Source: a bacterium
Lineage (GTDB): Bacteria; UBP15; UBA6099; DSWB01
Direction: 5' to 3'
Length of the DNA: 12,726 nucleotides
Assembly (NCBI GenBank): GCA_020061125.1
Contig: JAGUYV010000505.1
Span: 1 to 12,726 of the forward strand
Below the pieces are notes generated by a model. The model ran no database searches. It was not told where the DNA came from and saw only the letters and a program-made list of their open reading frames with translations. The first letter of the stretch is position 1. Each line of letters begins with the position of its first letter. The translations under genes and the position numbers were made by a program. This document shows, in pieces, positions 5,806 through 11,879 of this stretch.

Positions 5806-7331
5806 GACTCGCCCTGGTTTTCAATCCCTTCAGCTATAAAATCCACGAAGAGAACCTTCGCGTGGTGCAGAAATATTTCGGCCTGTTTCCGCCGTTGAGC
5901 CTGGCGTGGGTGGCGGGCATCGCCGAGCGCGCCGGGCACACGGTCTGCCTGGTGGACGCGCGCACCCTGGGCCTGTCCCGTGAGCAGACCCTGGAAATTT
6001 TGCGCGAGTTCCGGCCCGACATGCTCGGCTTCATGATGACCACCTACATGTACCGGGAGACTCTGGGCTGGGCGGAATTCCTCAAAAAGCAGCTCAATGT
6101 TCCGGTGATAATCGGCGGGTACAACCTGCGGGTTTATCCCGCGCAGAGCGTGACCCCGGAGCCTGTGGATTTCGGCGTGCACCAGCAGGCCGTGCGCACT
6201 CTGCCCGAATTTCTCGAAGCCTTTGAACAGGGCGGGGGATATGCGGAGGTCGAGGGCCTCATCTACAAGCGGGACGGCCGGGTGATTGTGAACGAAGACC
6301 GGCGCGTGCCGGATTTCAACGATTTCCCGTTTCCGGCGCGGCATCTGTTGCCCAACGAGCTGTACGCGGAATTTCCCACCGAGCGCAAGAATTTCACGGT
6401 CATGGTCACGAGCCTGGGGTGTCCGAAGCAGTGCAATTTCTGCGAGGCCGGGGGCACGCCCTACGCGCCGCGGCGGCCCGAGCTGGTGCTTGCGGAAATC
6501 GAGGAATGCGTCACCCGGCACGGCATCCGCGAGATTGACATTTTCGATTATGAATTCCCCATCGTGAACAAACGCGCGCGGGAGATCTGCGAGGGGCTTA
6601 TCGCGCGCAACCTGGATGTCACCTGGGCGTGCCGCGCGCGCATAGACAGCGTGGACCGGGACATGCTCGAACTCATGCATCGCGCCGGTTGCCGCCGCAT
6701 TTATTACGGCATCGAGTCCGGCAACCAGCAGATTCTCGACACCCTCAACAAGGGCATTACCCTTGACCAGATCCGCGCCACAGTGCGCGCCACGCATGAC
6801 GCGGGCATACAGGCGCTCGGCTTTTTCCTCATCGGGTCCCCCGGAGAAACCCGCGCCACAGTGGACCAGACCCTTCGCTTCGCGCGCGAACTGGATCTGG
6901 AATATGTGCAGTTCTCAAAGCTCACGGCCAAGCCGTTGAGCAAGTACTGGCGTGATCTGGTGGACAGCACGGGCTACGACTACTGGGCCGAGTACATTCT
7001 CGGGCGCACGCACGAACAGGCCCTGCCCCGGCCCTGGGTGGATCTCACGAACGAGCAGATAGACGCCCTGGCTCTGTATGCCTACAAAAAGCATCACGGG
7101 GATTTGCGCTTCCTGCTCAAGCACAGCCTGCGGGTGCGCACCTGGCCGGAGTTCAAGCGCAAATTCAACGCGTTCATTGATATGTTTTTCAGGCAGGAAG
7201 CCGTGGCCGAACATTGGATTCAGCGCGGCGAACAGTTTTCCATATTCAACGAGAACCCCAGGGCGCTGCTCAACCGCATGAGCACGCGCGCCGCGGACCT
7301 TGCGGCATCAAATAAGAAGTCCGGGGAATAG
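5802..7331 (+). CDS. B12-binding-domain radical SAM protein
   Basis: A 509-residue enzyme with an N-terminal cobalamin-binding-like Rossmann domain (about 1-140) and a radical SAM barrel (about 195-380). The cluster motif CPKQCNFC (C207, C211, C214) binds the [4Fe-4S] that cleaves S-adenosylmethionine. IYYGIESGNQQILDTLNKG (300-318) and GFFLIGSPGET (340-350) are typical later barrel motifs. PPLSLAWVAGIAERAGH (30-46) is the standard opening of the B12-binding domain. The stretch that usually reads GEGE after the Rossmann sheet is VHQQAV here (126-131). Such proteins do radical methylations, ring formations or rearrangements on lipids, cofactors or natural products; the substrate is unknown. The ATG overlaps a short upstream frame. 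It is divergent from the glycosyltransferase gene, hinting at a lipid or sugar target, and convergent with the next gene. Confidence 0.88.
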   Translation: MRLALVFNPFSYKIHEENLRVVQKYFGLFPPLSLAWVAGIAERAGHTVCLVDARTLGLSREQTLEILREFRPDMLGFMMTTYMYRETLGWAEFLKKQLNVPVIIGGYNLRVYPAQSVTPEPVDFGVHQQAVRTLPEFLEAFEQGGGYAEVEGLIYKRDGRVIVNEDRRVPDFNDFPFPARHLLPNELYAEFPTERKNFTVMVTSLGCPKQCNFCEAGGTPYAPRRPELVLAEIEECVTRHGIREIDIFDYEFPIVNKRAREICEGLIARNLDVTWACRARIDSVDRDMLELMHRAGCRRIYYGIESGNQQILDTLNKGITLDQIRATVRATHDAGIQALGFFLIGSPGETRATVDQTLRFARELDLEYVQFSKLTAKPLSKYWRDLVDSTGYDYWAEYILGRTHEQALPRPWVDLTNEQIDALALYAYKKHHGDLRFLLKHSLRVRTWPEFKRKFNAFIDMFFRQEAVAEHWIQRGEQFSIFNENPRALLNRMSTRAADLAASNKKSGE

Positions 7332-7358
7332 CGCGCAGAGATATGGCCGCGTCCGGCT

Positions 7359-7862
7359 TCAGATTCCGAACATCTTCTTGACCATAACGAAGTTCTCGTC
7401 CCAGTTCTTTTTCAGGGCCGGGCCGATGGCTTTTTCCACGATGGGGCCGATGAGCGGAACCTTCACATTGACTTCGCTGTCGCAGAACTGGCGGGTCTTG
7501 CCGTTGTCCAGTTCCTTGTAACCCCAGTAGCCCGTGAAATGGAACTGATTGGTGAAATACTTGGTCTTGATCTTGAACTTGTACTGCTCGATGGCTGGGT
7601 CCCACATGCTGATTTCCTGCCAGGTGAGCATTTCGGGGCGCACAAGCTTCTGCGCGGCCTTGGGGATCTGGCCGTGGGCGCACATTTCGAGTTTCACGAA
7701 GATCTTGCCGTCCGGGTCGTCGCGCCGCTCCAGGAGCTTGCAGTAGGTGAGATCGGGCATGGTTTCGAGGAAGTAATCCACATTGCCGATGCACTTGTAC
7801 ACCAGGCTGTCTATGACTTTTTTCTTGTCGCCGTCGAAGTCGTAATGGGCGGTGATTTTCAT
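7359..7862 (-). CDS. SRPBCC/START-like (DUF2505-like) small protein
   Basis: A 167-residue cytoplasmic protein resembling the DUF2505 group of the SRPBCC (START/Bet v1) fold, which binds hydrophobic ligands in a deep cavity. It shows the usual order of beta strands (KITAHYDFD at the start, FVKLEMCAHGQIP at 55-67, YKFKIKTKYFTNQFHFTGYW at 94-113) and a long C-terminal helix after VPLIGPIVEKAI (135-146). There is no signal peptide and no enzymatic motif. The ATG at 7862 follows GGAGG by 4 bases; longer in-frame starts would run through the promoter and the terminator of the neighbouring gene. It ends 27 bases from the convergent radical SAM stop. Its promoter carries a palindrome. The exact family is moderately certain, the ligand unknown. 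Confidence 0.75.
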   Translation of the reverse strand: MKITAHYDFDGDKKKVIDSLVYKCIGNVDYFLETMPDLTYCKLLERRDDPDGKIFVKLEMCAHGQIPKAAQKLVRPEMLTWQEISMWDPAIEQYKFKIKTKYFTNQFHFTGYWGYKELDNGKTRQFCDSEVNVKVPLIGPIVEKAIGPALKKNWDENFVMVKKMFGI

Positions 7863-7909
7863 GGTTCCTCCGTGGAGCGGGAATCGCGCGGCGCGCGTTG
7901 ATTCTAAAG

Positions 7910-7938
7910 AATATAAGCGTGTGCGAAGCATTTCGCAA
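7910..7938 (-). promoter_or_regulatory. Promoter with overlapping palindrome for the DUF2505-like gene
   Basis: On the minus strand TTGCGA (7938-7933) and TATATT (7915-7910) are separated by exactly 17 bases, a good sigma70 promoter. A perfect palindrome, TGCGAA-GCAT-TTCGCA (7922-7937), overlaps the -35 and spacer. A repressor bound there would block RNA polymerase, so it is a candidate operator. Confidence 0.65.
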
Positions 7939-7964
7939 GCCGGAAAACCGCGGGGCCGGGCATG

Positions 7965-7991
7965 AAAAAAGCGCCGGTGTCCGCGGCGCTT
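7965..7991 (-). terminator. Intrinsic terminator after the XRE-cupin regulator gene
   Basis: On the minus strand AAGCGCCG (7991-7984) pairs with CGGCGCTT (7976-7969) around a 7-base loop, and the T run continues to 7965. It ends the leftward regulator transcript before the DUF2505-like promoter. Confidence 0.85.
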
Positions 7992-8031
7992 GATTGTGCG
8001 GAAATATTGGACGCCCGGGGGCCGGGGTTCG

Positions 8032-8667
8032 TTATTTGATCGCCTCGCCCATGTACAGGCAGGCCAGGATTTTCGCGTTTTCATCGCCCTGACACTGCAC
8101 GCGGTGGGGCACCGTGGAATCGAAGTAGATGCTGTCGCCGGGTTCGAGCACATCGGTGTGCTCGCCGAGCTGCACTTCCATGCGGCCCTCGAGCACGAAG
8201 ATGAACTCCTCGCCCTCGTGGCTGTAGGCGTGGCGGTCTTTTTTGGTGGCCGGCTCCAGGGTCACCAGGAACGGCTCCATGTGGCGGCCCTTTTTGTCGA
8301 ACGCCAGGGACTCGTAGCTGTAGCCGTACTTCACGCCCTGCTTGGACGCCACGCGGCTCATGGCCTTGCGCTCGTCGTGGCGCACGATGGTGTACGGCAC
8401 ATCGTGCATCTCCTGGAAGAATGCGCCGATTTCCACCTCGAGGGCGCGGGCGATCTTGATGAGCGTGCCCAGGGGCGGGCTGACCATGTGGTTTTCAAGC
8501 TGCGAGAGCAGGGCCGAGGAGAACCCGCATTTCGCGGCCAGATCCTGCAGGCTCATGCCCTTTTGCTCACGAATCTGCTTTATCTTTTCGGCAACCTTGA
8601 CGGAATCGTCGTCCTCGGGCAGGTCTTCCTCTTCTTCGGGGAAAAATTCTTCGGTGCTGCGTTTCAT
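8032..8667 (-). CDS. XRE-family regulator with C-terminal cupin sensor domain
   Basis: A 211-residue DNA-binding regulator. A helix-turn-helix of the XRE/Cro type spans about 24-82 (KIKQIREQKGMSLQDLAAKC, then SSALLSQLENHMVSPPLGTL), and a cupin sensor barrel spans about 130-205. The cupin keeps SHEGEEFIFVLEG (149-161, with H150 and E154) and PGDSIYFDSTVPH (176-188, H188); the first His of the usual HxH pair is Tyr148. Residues 6-21 form an unusual acidic extension with 11 Asp/Glu. AGGAGG lies 9 bases before the ATG at 8667, which is chosen over an upstream in-frame ATG at 8739 for that reason. It is followed by a terminator, has its own promoter and lies downstream of the 2-oxoacid oxidoreductase genes. 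It plausibly senses a metabolite of that pathway, but the target and ligand are inference. Confidence 0.9.
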   Translation of the reverse strand: MKRSTEEFFPEEEEDLPEDDDSVKVAEKIKQIREQKGMSLQDLAAKCGFSSALLSQLENHMVSPPLGTLIKIARALEVEIGAFFQEMHDVPYTIVRHDERKAMSRVASKQGVKYGYSYESLAFDKKGRHMEPFLVTLEPATKKDRHAYSHEGEEFIFVLEGRMEVQLGEHTDVLEPGDSIYFDSTVPHRVQCQGDENAKILACLYMGEAIK

Positions 8668-8711
8668 GGGGCCGCCCCTCCTGTTGGTCGTGAGCTGTTC
8701 CTTATGTTTCC

Positions 8712-8739
8712 ATTGTACACGAACCCGTGAACCGGGCAA
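8712..8739 (-). promoter_or_regulatory. Promoter with inverted repeat for the XRE-cupin regulator
   Basis: On the minus strand TTGCCC (8739-8734) and TACAAT (8717-8712) are separated by 16 bases. An imperfect inverted repeat, GTTCACG-GGTT-CGTGTAC (8732-8715), matches at 6 of 7 positions and covers the spacer and part of the -10. That is a natural site for autoregulation by the encoded regulator. Confidence 0.55.
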
Positions 8740-8772
8740 AGACGCGATGCGGCGCGAACCGCAGGGCGCATC

Positions 8773-9324
8773 TTATTTTCTGTTTTCCCGCGCGAACTTG
8801 CGGCCCTGCTCGATGGCTTCGAGGTTGATGGGCACGAGTTTGGCTTTTTTGCCGGAGAAGGTTTTTTCGAGCGCGGCCTTGAGGCCGGGTGTGTCCGTGA
8901 CGCCCGTCATTTCCACATAAGCGCCCAGGGCCACCATGCTGGCGGTGCGCTTGTCGCCCACCTGTTCGGCGATGTCGTTGGTGGGCACCAGCAGCCTGGA
9001 GACATCGGAGCGCGTGAAATCGGACTCCTGGATGAAGGTGCCGTTGGCTACAAGCGCGCCGCCGGGCGAGACCCAGGACTCATATTTGTCGAGCGAAGGT
9101 TTGTTCATGACCAGGCAGCCGCTGGGCGCGCCGGTGATCGGGGAGCCGATGCGCTCGTCCGAGATCACCACGGTGCAGCGCGCGGTGCCGCCGCGCATTT
9201 CCACGCCGTAGCTGGGCATCCAGGTCACATTGCGTCCGTCGTGCATGGCAGCCAGGGACAGGATGTCCCCGATCATCAGAATGCCCTGCCCGCCGAATCC
9301 CGCCATGATGCAGTCGTGGTACAT
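8773..9324 (-). CDS. korC: 2-oxoacid:ferredoxin oxidoreductase, gamma subunit
   Basis: A 183-residue gamma subunit of a CoA-acylating 2-oxoacid ferredoxin oxidoreductase, which helps form the CoA-binding part of the complex. The family signatures are GFGGQG (9-14), MPSYGVEMRGGTARC (36-50) and a C-terminal helix after LVPINLEAIEQG. The length is normal for a separate gamma chain. The ribosome-binding region upstream of the ATG at 9324 consists of heptamer repeats; the best Shine-Dalgarno candidate, GGGAG, lies inside them about 10 bases before the start. Unlike its partner genes, it is separated from the beta gene by 236 non-coding bases. A 6-base inverted repeat (8746-8751 with 8767-8772) follows the stop but has only a weak T run, so readthrough toward the regulator gene is possible. 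The family is secure; the substrate is inferred from the alpha subunit. Confidence 0.92.
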   Translation of the reverse strand: MYHDCIMAGFGGQGILMIGDILSLAAMHDGRNVTWMPSYGVEMRGGTARCTVVISDERIGSPITGAPSGCLVMNKPSLDKYESWVSPGGALVANGTFIQESDFTRSDVSRLLVPTNDIAEQVGDKRTASMVALGAYVEMTGVTDTPGLKAALEKTFSGKKAKLVPINLEAIEQGRKFARENRK

Positions 9325-9329
9325 GATTG

Positions 9330-9357
9330 CCGTCTCCCGTCTTCCGTCTCCCGTCTT
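9330..9357 (-). repeat. Tandem heptamer array, four copies, at the korC ribosome-binding region
   Basis: On the plus strand this is four units of CCGTCTY: CCGTCTC, CCGTCTT, CCGTCTC, CCGTCTT. On the korC transcript it reads (RAGACGG)4 and ends 5 bases before the korC ATG, so the only plausible ribosome-binding site lies inside it. Gain or loss of a unit would alter that region. Confidence 0.9.
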
Positions 9358-9530
9358 CCGGGTAAAGCTAAGCGCCGTGTTCCGGGTTAAATCGTGATAC
9401 CGTCGCTCGCATGGACCTTTGTGCCGATGCCGCCGGACCCGCAGGCGCCGGTTTGTGATTTTTTTTATCCTGTCGTACCTTTTGTTCCTTGCTTTCTTGT
9501 TTTTCGTTTGCCGTTATGTTTTTGCCTTTT
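9358..9530 (-). other. Non-coding spacer inside the oxidoreductase operon
   Basis: This stretch of about 170 bases lies between the two heptamer arrays. The korB-proximal half (about 9447-9530) is strongly biased: on the transcript it is A- and purine-rich with an 8-A run (9466-9459) and very few U. The korC-proximal half has ordinary composition. I see no convincing gene, promoter or terminator here. Confidence 0.6.
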
Positions 9531-9558
9531 CCTGCACCCTGCACCCTGCACCCTGCAC
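9531..9558 (-). repeat. Tandem heptamer array, four copies, just after the korB stop
   Basis: Four identical units of CCTGCAC on the plus strand, reading (GTGCAGG)4 on the transcript. It begins 2 bases after the korB stop codon. Its unit differs in sequence from the array at 9330-9357 but has the same 7-base period, copy number and total length. Confidence 0.95.
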
Positions 9559-9560
9559 CC

Positions 9561-10334
9561 TCACAAATAATCCGCGGTGCTGCGCTCCTTGAAAATGCCG
9601 AGCGGGAAATACGGGACCATTTCTTCCTGGAGTTTTTTCTGCGAGGTGAGAGCGTCGAGCCGCCAGTTGGTGGGGCAGGCGCTCAAAATTTCCACGAACG
9701 AAAAGCCCATGTTGTCAATCTGCATCTTGAAGGCTTTTCTGATGGCCTGGCGGGCCTTGACGATGTGCGCGGGCGTATCGCACGCCACGCGGGCCACGAA
9801 GGACGGCCCCTCGAGGGTGGCGAGCATCTCGGCCATGCGGATGGGATAGCCGTCGCCCTCGTGGCTGCGGCCGTAGGGGCTGGTGGTGGTCTTCTGTCCC
9901 AGCAAAGTGGTGGGCGCCATCTGCCCGCCGGTCATGCCGTACAGCGAGTTGTTCACGAATATGACCGTGAAGTTCTCGCCCCGGTTGGCGGCGTGCACGG
10001 TTTCGGCCATGCCGATGGCGGCCAGATCGCCGTCGCCCTGGTAGGTGAACACGATTTTGTCCTTGTGAACGCGCTTGACGCCGGTTGCCTCGGCGCATGC
10101 GCGGCCGTGCGGGGCCTCGAGCACATCAATGTTGAGGTAGTTGTACAGGAACACGCAGCAGCCCACACCGGCCACACCGATGGTTTTTCCGGCCACGCCG
10201 TATTCGTCCAGGGTTTCGGCCACGAGCTTGTGCACATTGCCGTGGTTGCAGCCCGGGCAGAAGTGGAAGTTGGTGTCAATGAGCGTTTCGGGGCGCTGGA
10301 AGACCGCGTCCATTTTTTCCGCTGGTTTCGCCAT
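9561..10334 (-). CDS. korB: 2-oxoacid:ferredoxin oxidoreductase, beta (thiamine diphosphate) subunit
   Basis: A 257-residue catalytic beta subunit that binds thiamine diphosphate and, with alpha, decarboxylates the 2-oxoacid. Motifs are FCPGCNHGNVHKL (25-37), with Cys26 and Cys29, and the ThDP/Mg signature running from QGDGDLAAIG (99-108) to VNNSLYGMTGGQ (127-138). The ATG at 10334 is preferred to an in-frame TTG at 10385: an AAGG sequence precedes it, and the extra 17 residues would be a Pro/Arg-rich tail starting right against the vorB stop. It lies 51 bases downstream of the alpha gene in the same operon. The stop is followed after 2 bases by a heptamer array. The family is secure; 2-oxoglutarate, 2-oxoisovalerate and other 2-oxoacids are all possible substrates. 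Confidence 0.93.
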   Translation of the reverse strand: MAKPAEKMDAVFQRPETLIDTNFHFCPGCNHGNVHKLVAETLDEYGVAGKTIGVAGVGCCVFLYNYLNIDVLEAPHGRACAEATGVKRVHKDKIVFTYQGDGDLAAIGMAETVHAANRGENFTVIFVNNSLYGMTGGQMAPTTLLGQKTTTSPYGRSHEGDGYPIRMAEMLATLEGPSFVARVACDTPAHIVKARQAIRKAFKMQIDNMGFSFVEILSACPTNWRLDALTSQKKLQEEMVPYFPLGIFKERSTADYL

Positions 10335-10385
10335 GTGGGTTCGCCTTCTTTCGTGCCGCGGCCGGGCCGCGGGCGCTGGGTGCAA

Positions 10386-11453
10386 TCAATAGAATTCCTT
10401 GATTTTTTCGAGGATGTCCTCGGGCGTGGGCATGCCGCCGCCGGGGCGGCCGTAGAAAAACACATCCGCGTTCTTGTGCGTGTTCACCTTGACATCCTTG
10501 ACCATCTGGCCGGTGTTCATTTCCACGACCAGCACTTTGGCGATGCTGGCGGTGCGCTCGTAAATGAGCTTTTCCGGGAAGGGGAACAGGGTGATGGGGC
10601 GGATGAGGCCCACCTTGAGGCCCTGTGCGCGGGCCAGGCGGATGGAGCTCTCGACCATGCGCGAGCACGAGCCGAACGCCACGATGATGAACTCCGCGTC
10701 GTCCATCCACAGCTCCTCGGCCATGGTGTCCTCGGCCTTGAGCCTGTTGTATTTCTCGACCAGCTTCCAGTTCTGCACTTCCATCTCGCCATCGCCCAGG
10801 AACAGGGACTTGATGAGATTTTTGGAGCGGCCCTGGTTTCCGGTGAGCGCCCAGGGCTTGTCCTGGGCTTTTGGCTCGGGGCGCGGGCCCACGATCACAG
10901 GCTCTTTCATCTGGCCCAGAATGGCATCGGTGAGCAGGATGGCCGGGTTGCGGTACTTGTCGGCCAGGTCGAAGCAGGTCTGCACCAGGGAGAACATCTC
11001 CTGCACGGACGACGGGGCGAGCACGATGGAATAATAGTCGCCGTGTCCGCCGCCGGAAGTGACCTGTTTGTAATCGCCCTGCGTGGGCGCGATGCCGCCC
11101 AGGCCCGGGCCGATGCGGGATACATAGACGATGACCGCGGGCAGCTCCGATCCGGCCAGGTAGCTGATGCCCTCCTGCATGAGGGAGATGCCCGGACCCG
11201 AGGACGAGGTCATGCAGCGCGCGCCGGCCGCGGACGCGCCCAGCACCATGTTGATGCTTGCGATCTCGCTCTCGGCCTGCACGAAGGTGCCGCCGCACTT
11301 GGGCAGTTCGGCGCTCAAATACTCGGGGATGTCGTTCTGCGGCGTGATGGGGTAGCCGAAGTAATAGCGGCATCCAGCGTGCAGCGCGCCCTCGGCGATG
11401 GCCACATTGCCTTTCATCATCTGCCGCTGGGGCTGTTGCGTTGTGTCACTCAT
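10386..11453 (-). CDS. vorB: 2-oxoacid:ferredoxin oxidoreductase, alpha subunit (VorB type)
   Basis: A 355-residue alpha subunit closely matching the VorB (3-methyl-2-oxobutanoate dehydrogenase) group, equivalent to KorA in the other naming scheme. The complex converts branched-chain or related 2-oxoacids plus CoA to acyl-CoA, CO2 and reduced ferredoxin. Signatures include MKGNVAIAEGALHAGC (13-28), FGYPITPQNDIPEYL (32-46), the conserved QAESEIASINM (59-69) and, further on, TSSSGPGISLMQEG and GGGHGDYYSIVLAP. The C-terminal half carries the usual domain III (FIIVAFGSCSRMVESSIR, then LVVEMNTGQMV). GGTGA lies about 7 bases before the ATG. It is second in the operon, 60 bases after korD and beyond a terminator-like hairpin. 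The VOR assignment rests on recognised sequence pattern, not on biochemistry. Confidence 0.93.
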   Translation of the reverse strand: MSDTTQQPQRQMMKGNVAIAEGALHAGCRYYFGYPITPQNDIPEYLSAELPKCGGTFVQAESEIASINMVLGASAAGARCMTSSSGPGISLMQEGISYLAGSELPAVIVYVSRIGPGLGGIAPTQGDYKQVTSGGGHGDYYSIVLAPSSVQEMFSLVQTCFDLADKYRNPAILLTDAILGQMKEPVIVGPRPEPKAQDKPWALTGNQGRSKNLIKSLFLGDGEMEVQNWKLVEKYNRLKAEDTMAEELWMDDAEFIIVAFGSCSRMVESSIRLARAQGLKVGLIRPITLFPFPEKLIYERTASIAKVLVVEMNTGQMVKDVKVNTHKNADVFFYGRPGGGMPTPEDILEKIKEFY

Positions 11454-11483
11454 CGCGGTTCACCGTTCTTGGAGTTGTGGTTG

Positions 11484-11510
11484 AAAAAGCAAAGCCCGGG
11501 CGGACCGGGC
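11484..11510 (-). terminator. Terminator-like hairpin between korD and vorB
   Basis: On the transcript GCCCGG (11510-11505) pairs with CCGGGC (11499-11494) around a 5-base loop, followed by TTTGCTTTTT (11493-11484). It starts 3 bases after the korD stop. Its form is that of an intrinsic terminator inside the operon, probably partial because the other three subunit genes lie downstream. Confidence 0.65.
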
Positions 11511-11513
11511 GGA

Positions 11514-11756
11514 TCATTCGCTGGCGGCGCCGGCCTTGTGCTCGCGGTATACCGTGATGCAGCAGTCCGGGCAGATTTCCGCGCACATCTTGCAGCCCGT
11601 GCATTCGCCGTTCGGGTCCTTGAACTCCGCGGGCGCATAGCCCAGCGCGTTAATCTGCCCCTCGGCGATCACGATGTTGCCCTTTTTGCAAACCGCCACG
11701 CACAGCCCGCAGCCCTTGCACTTCTCCATCCTGATTTCGATGCATCCTCTGGCCAT
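11514..11756 (-). CDS. korD: 2-oxoacid:ferredoxin oxidoreductase, delta (2[4Fe-4S] ferredoxin) subunit
   Basis: An 80-residue polyferredoxin subunit that carries electrons from the catalytic site to soluble ferredoxin. Two CxxCxxCxxxC motifs are complete: C13, C16, C19, C23 (CKGCGLCVAVC) and C52, C55, C58, C62 (CTGCKMCAEICP). The proline after the first motif is replaced by lysine. Additional cysteines at 5, 65 and 66 are not needed for the clusters. It is the first gene of the leftward operon, downstream of a good promoter and a leader hairpin. Its ribosome-binding site is weak (AGGGA about 6 bases before the ATG). A terminator-like hairpin follows the stop at once, so it may be made in excess over the catalytic subunits. 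Confidence 0.93.
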   Translation of the reverse strand: MARGCIEIRMEKCKGCGLCVAVCKKGNIVIAEGQINALGYAPAEFKDPNGECTGCKMCAEICPDCCITVYREHKAGAASE

Positions 11757-11782
11757 GGCCTGTCCCTGTCTTTCGTGAAAAT

Positions 11783-11798
11783 GGCGCGTGTCCGCGCC
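11783..11798 (-). promoter_or_regulatory. Hairpin in the korD leader
   Basis: On the transcript GGCGCG-GACA-CGCGCC (11798-11783) is a perfect 6-base stem with a 4-base loop, followed by ATTTTC. It lies between the predicted transcription start and korD. It could be an attenuator or a 5' stability hairpin; the T run is too short for a confident terminator. Confidence 0.4.
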
Positions 11799-11815
11799 TG
11801 AAAAACCGTCATAGA

Positions 11816-11843
11816 AGTATAATAACTATCGAAACAGCGTCAA
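11816..11843 (-). promoter_or_regulatory. Promoter of the oxidoreductase operon
   Basis: On the minus strand TTGACG (11843-11838) and TATACT (11821-11816) each match the sigma70 consensus at 5 of 6 positions, with a 16-base spacer. This is the best promoter in the window. Transcription would start near 11809, about 50 bases before korD. Confidence 0.75.
11818..11823 (+). promoter_or_regulatory. -10 box for the GNAT-like gene, overlapping the operon promoter
   Basis: TATAAT on the plus strand is a perfect -10 and overlaps the oppositely oriented TATACT of the oxidoreductase operon by four bases. No clear -35 is visible at the expected distance. The two promoters could not be occupied at the same time. 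Confidence 0.5.
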
Positions 11844-11879
11844 ACGAACCTTTGGCGGAACAGGCATCGGAGAGAAACT

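Noticed and set aside
5636-5824. N-terminal extension of the glycosyltransferase from an ATG at 5824
   Set aside because: It would overlap the divergent radical SAM gene, has no ribosome-binding site, and the conserved domain starts after the ATG at 5635.
9368-9412. A 14-codon frame with an AAGG ribosome-binding site in the korB-korC spacer
   Set aside because: It is too short to judge, with no promoter, motif or coupling to a neighbour.
9489-11801. A 770-codon open frame on the plus strand opposite the oxidoreductase operon
   Set aside because: It is antisense to three well-supported genes with intact motifs, and its translation is low-complexity, rich in His, Gly and Arg. GC-rich codon bias leaves such reverse frames open.
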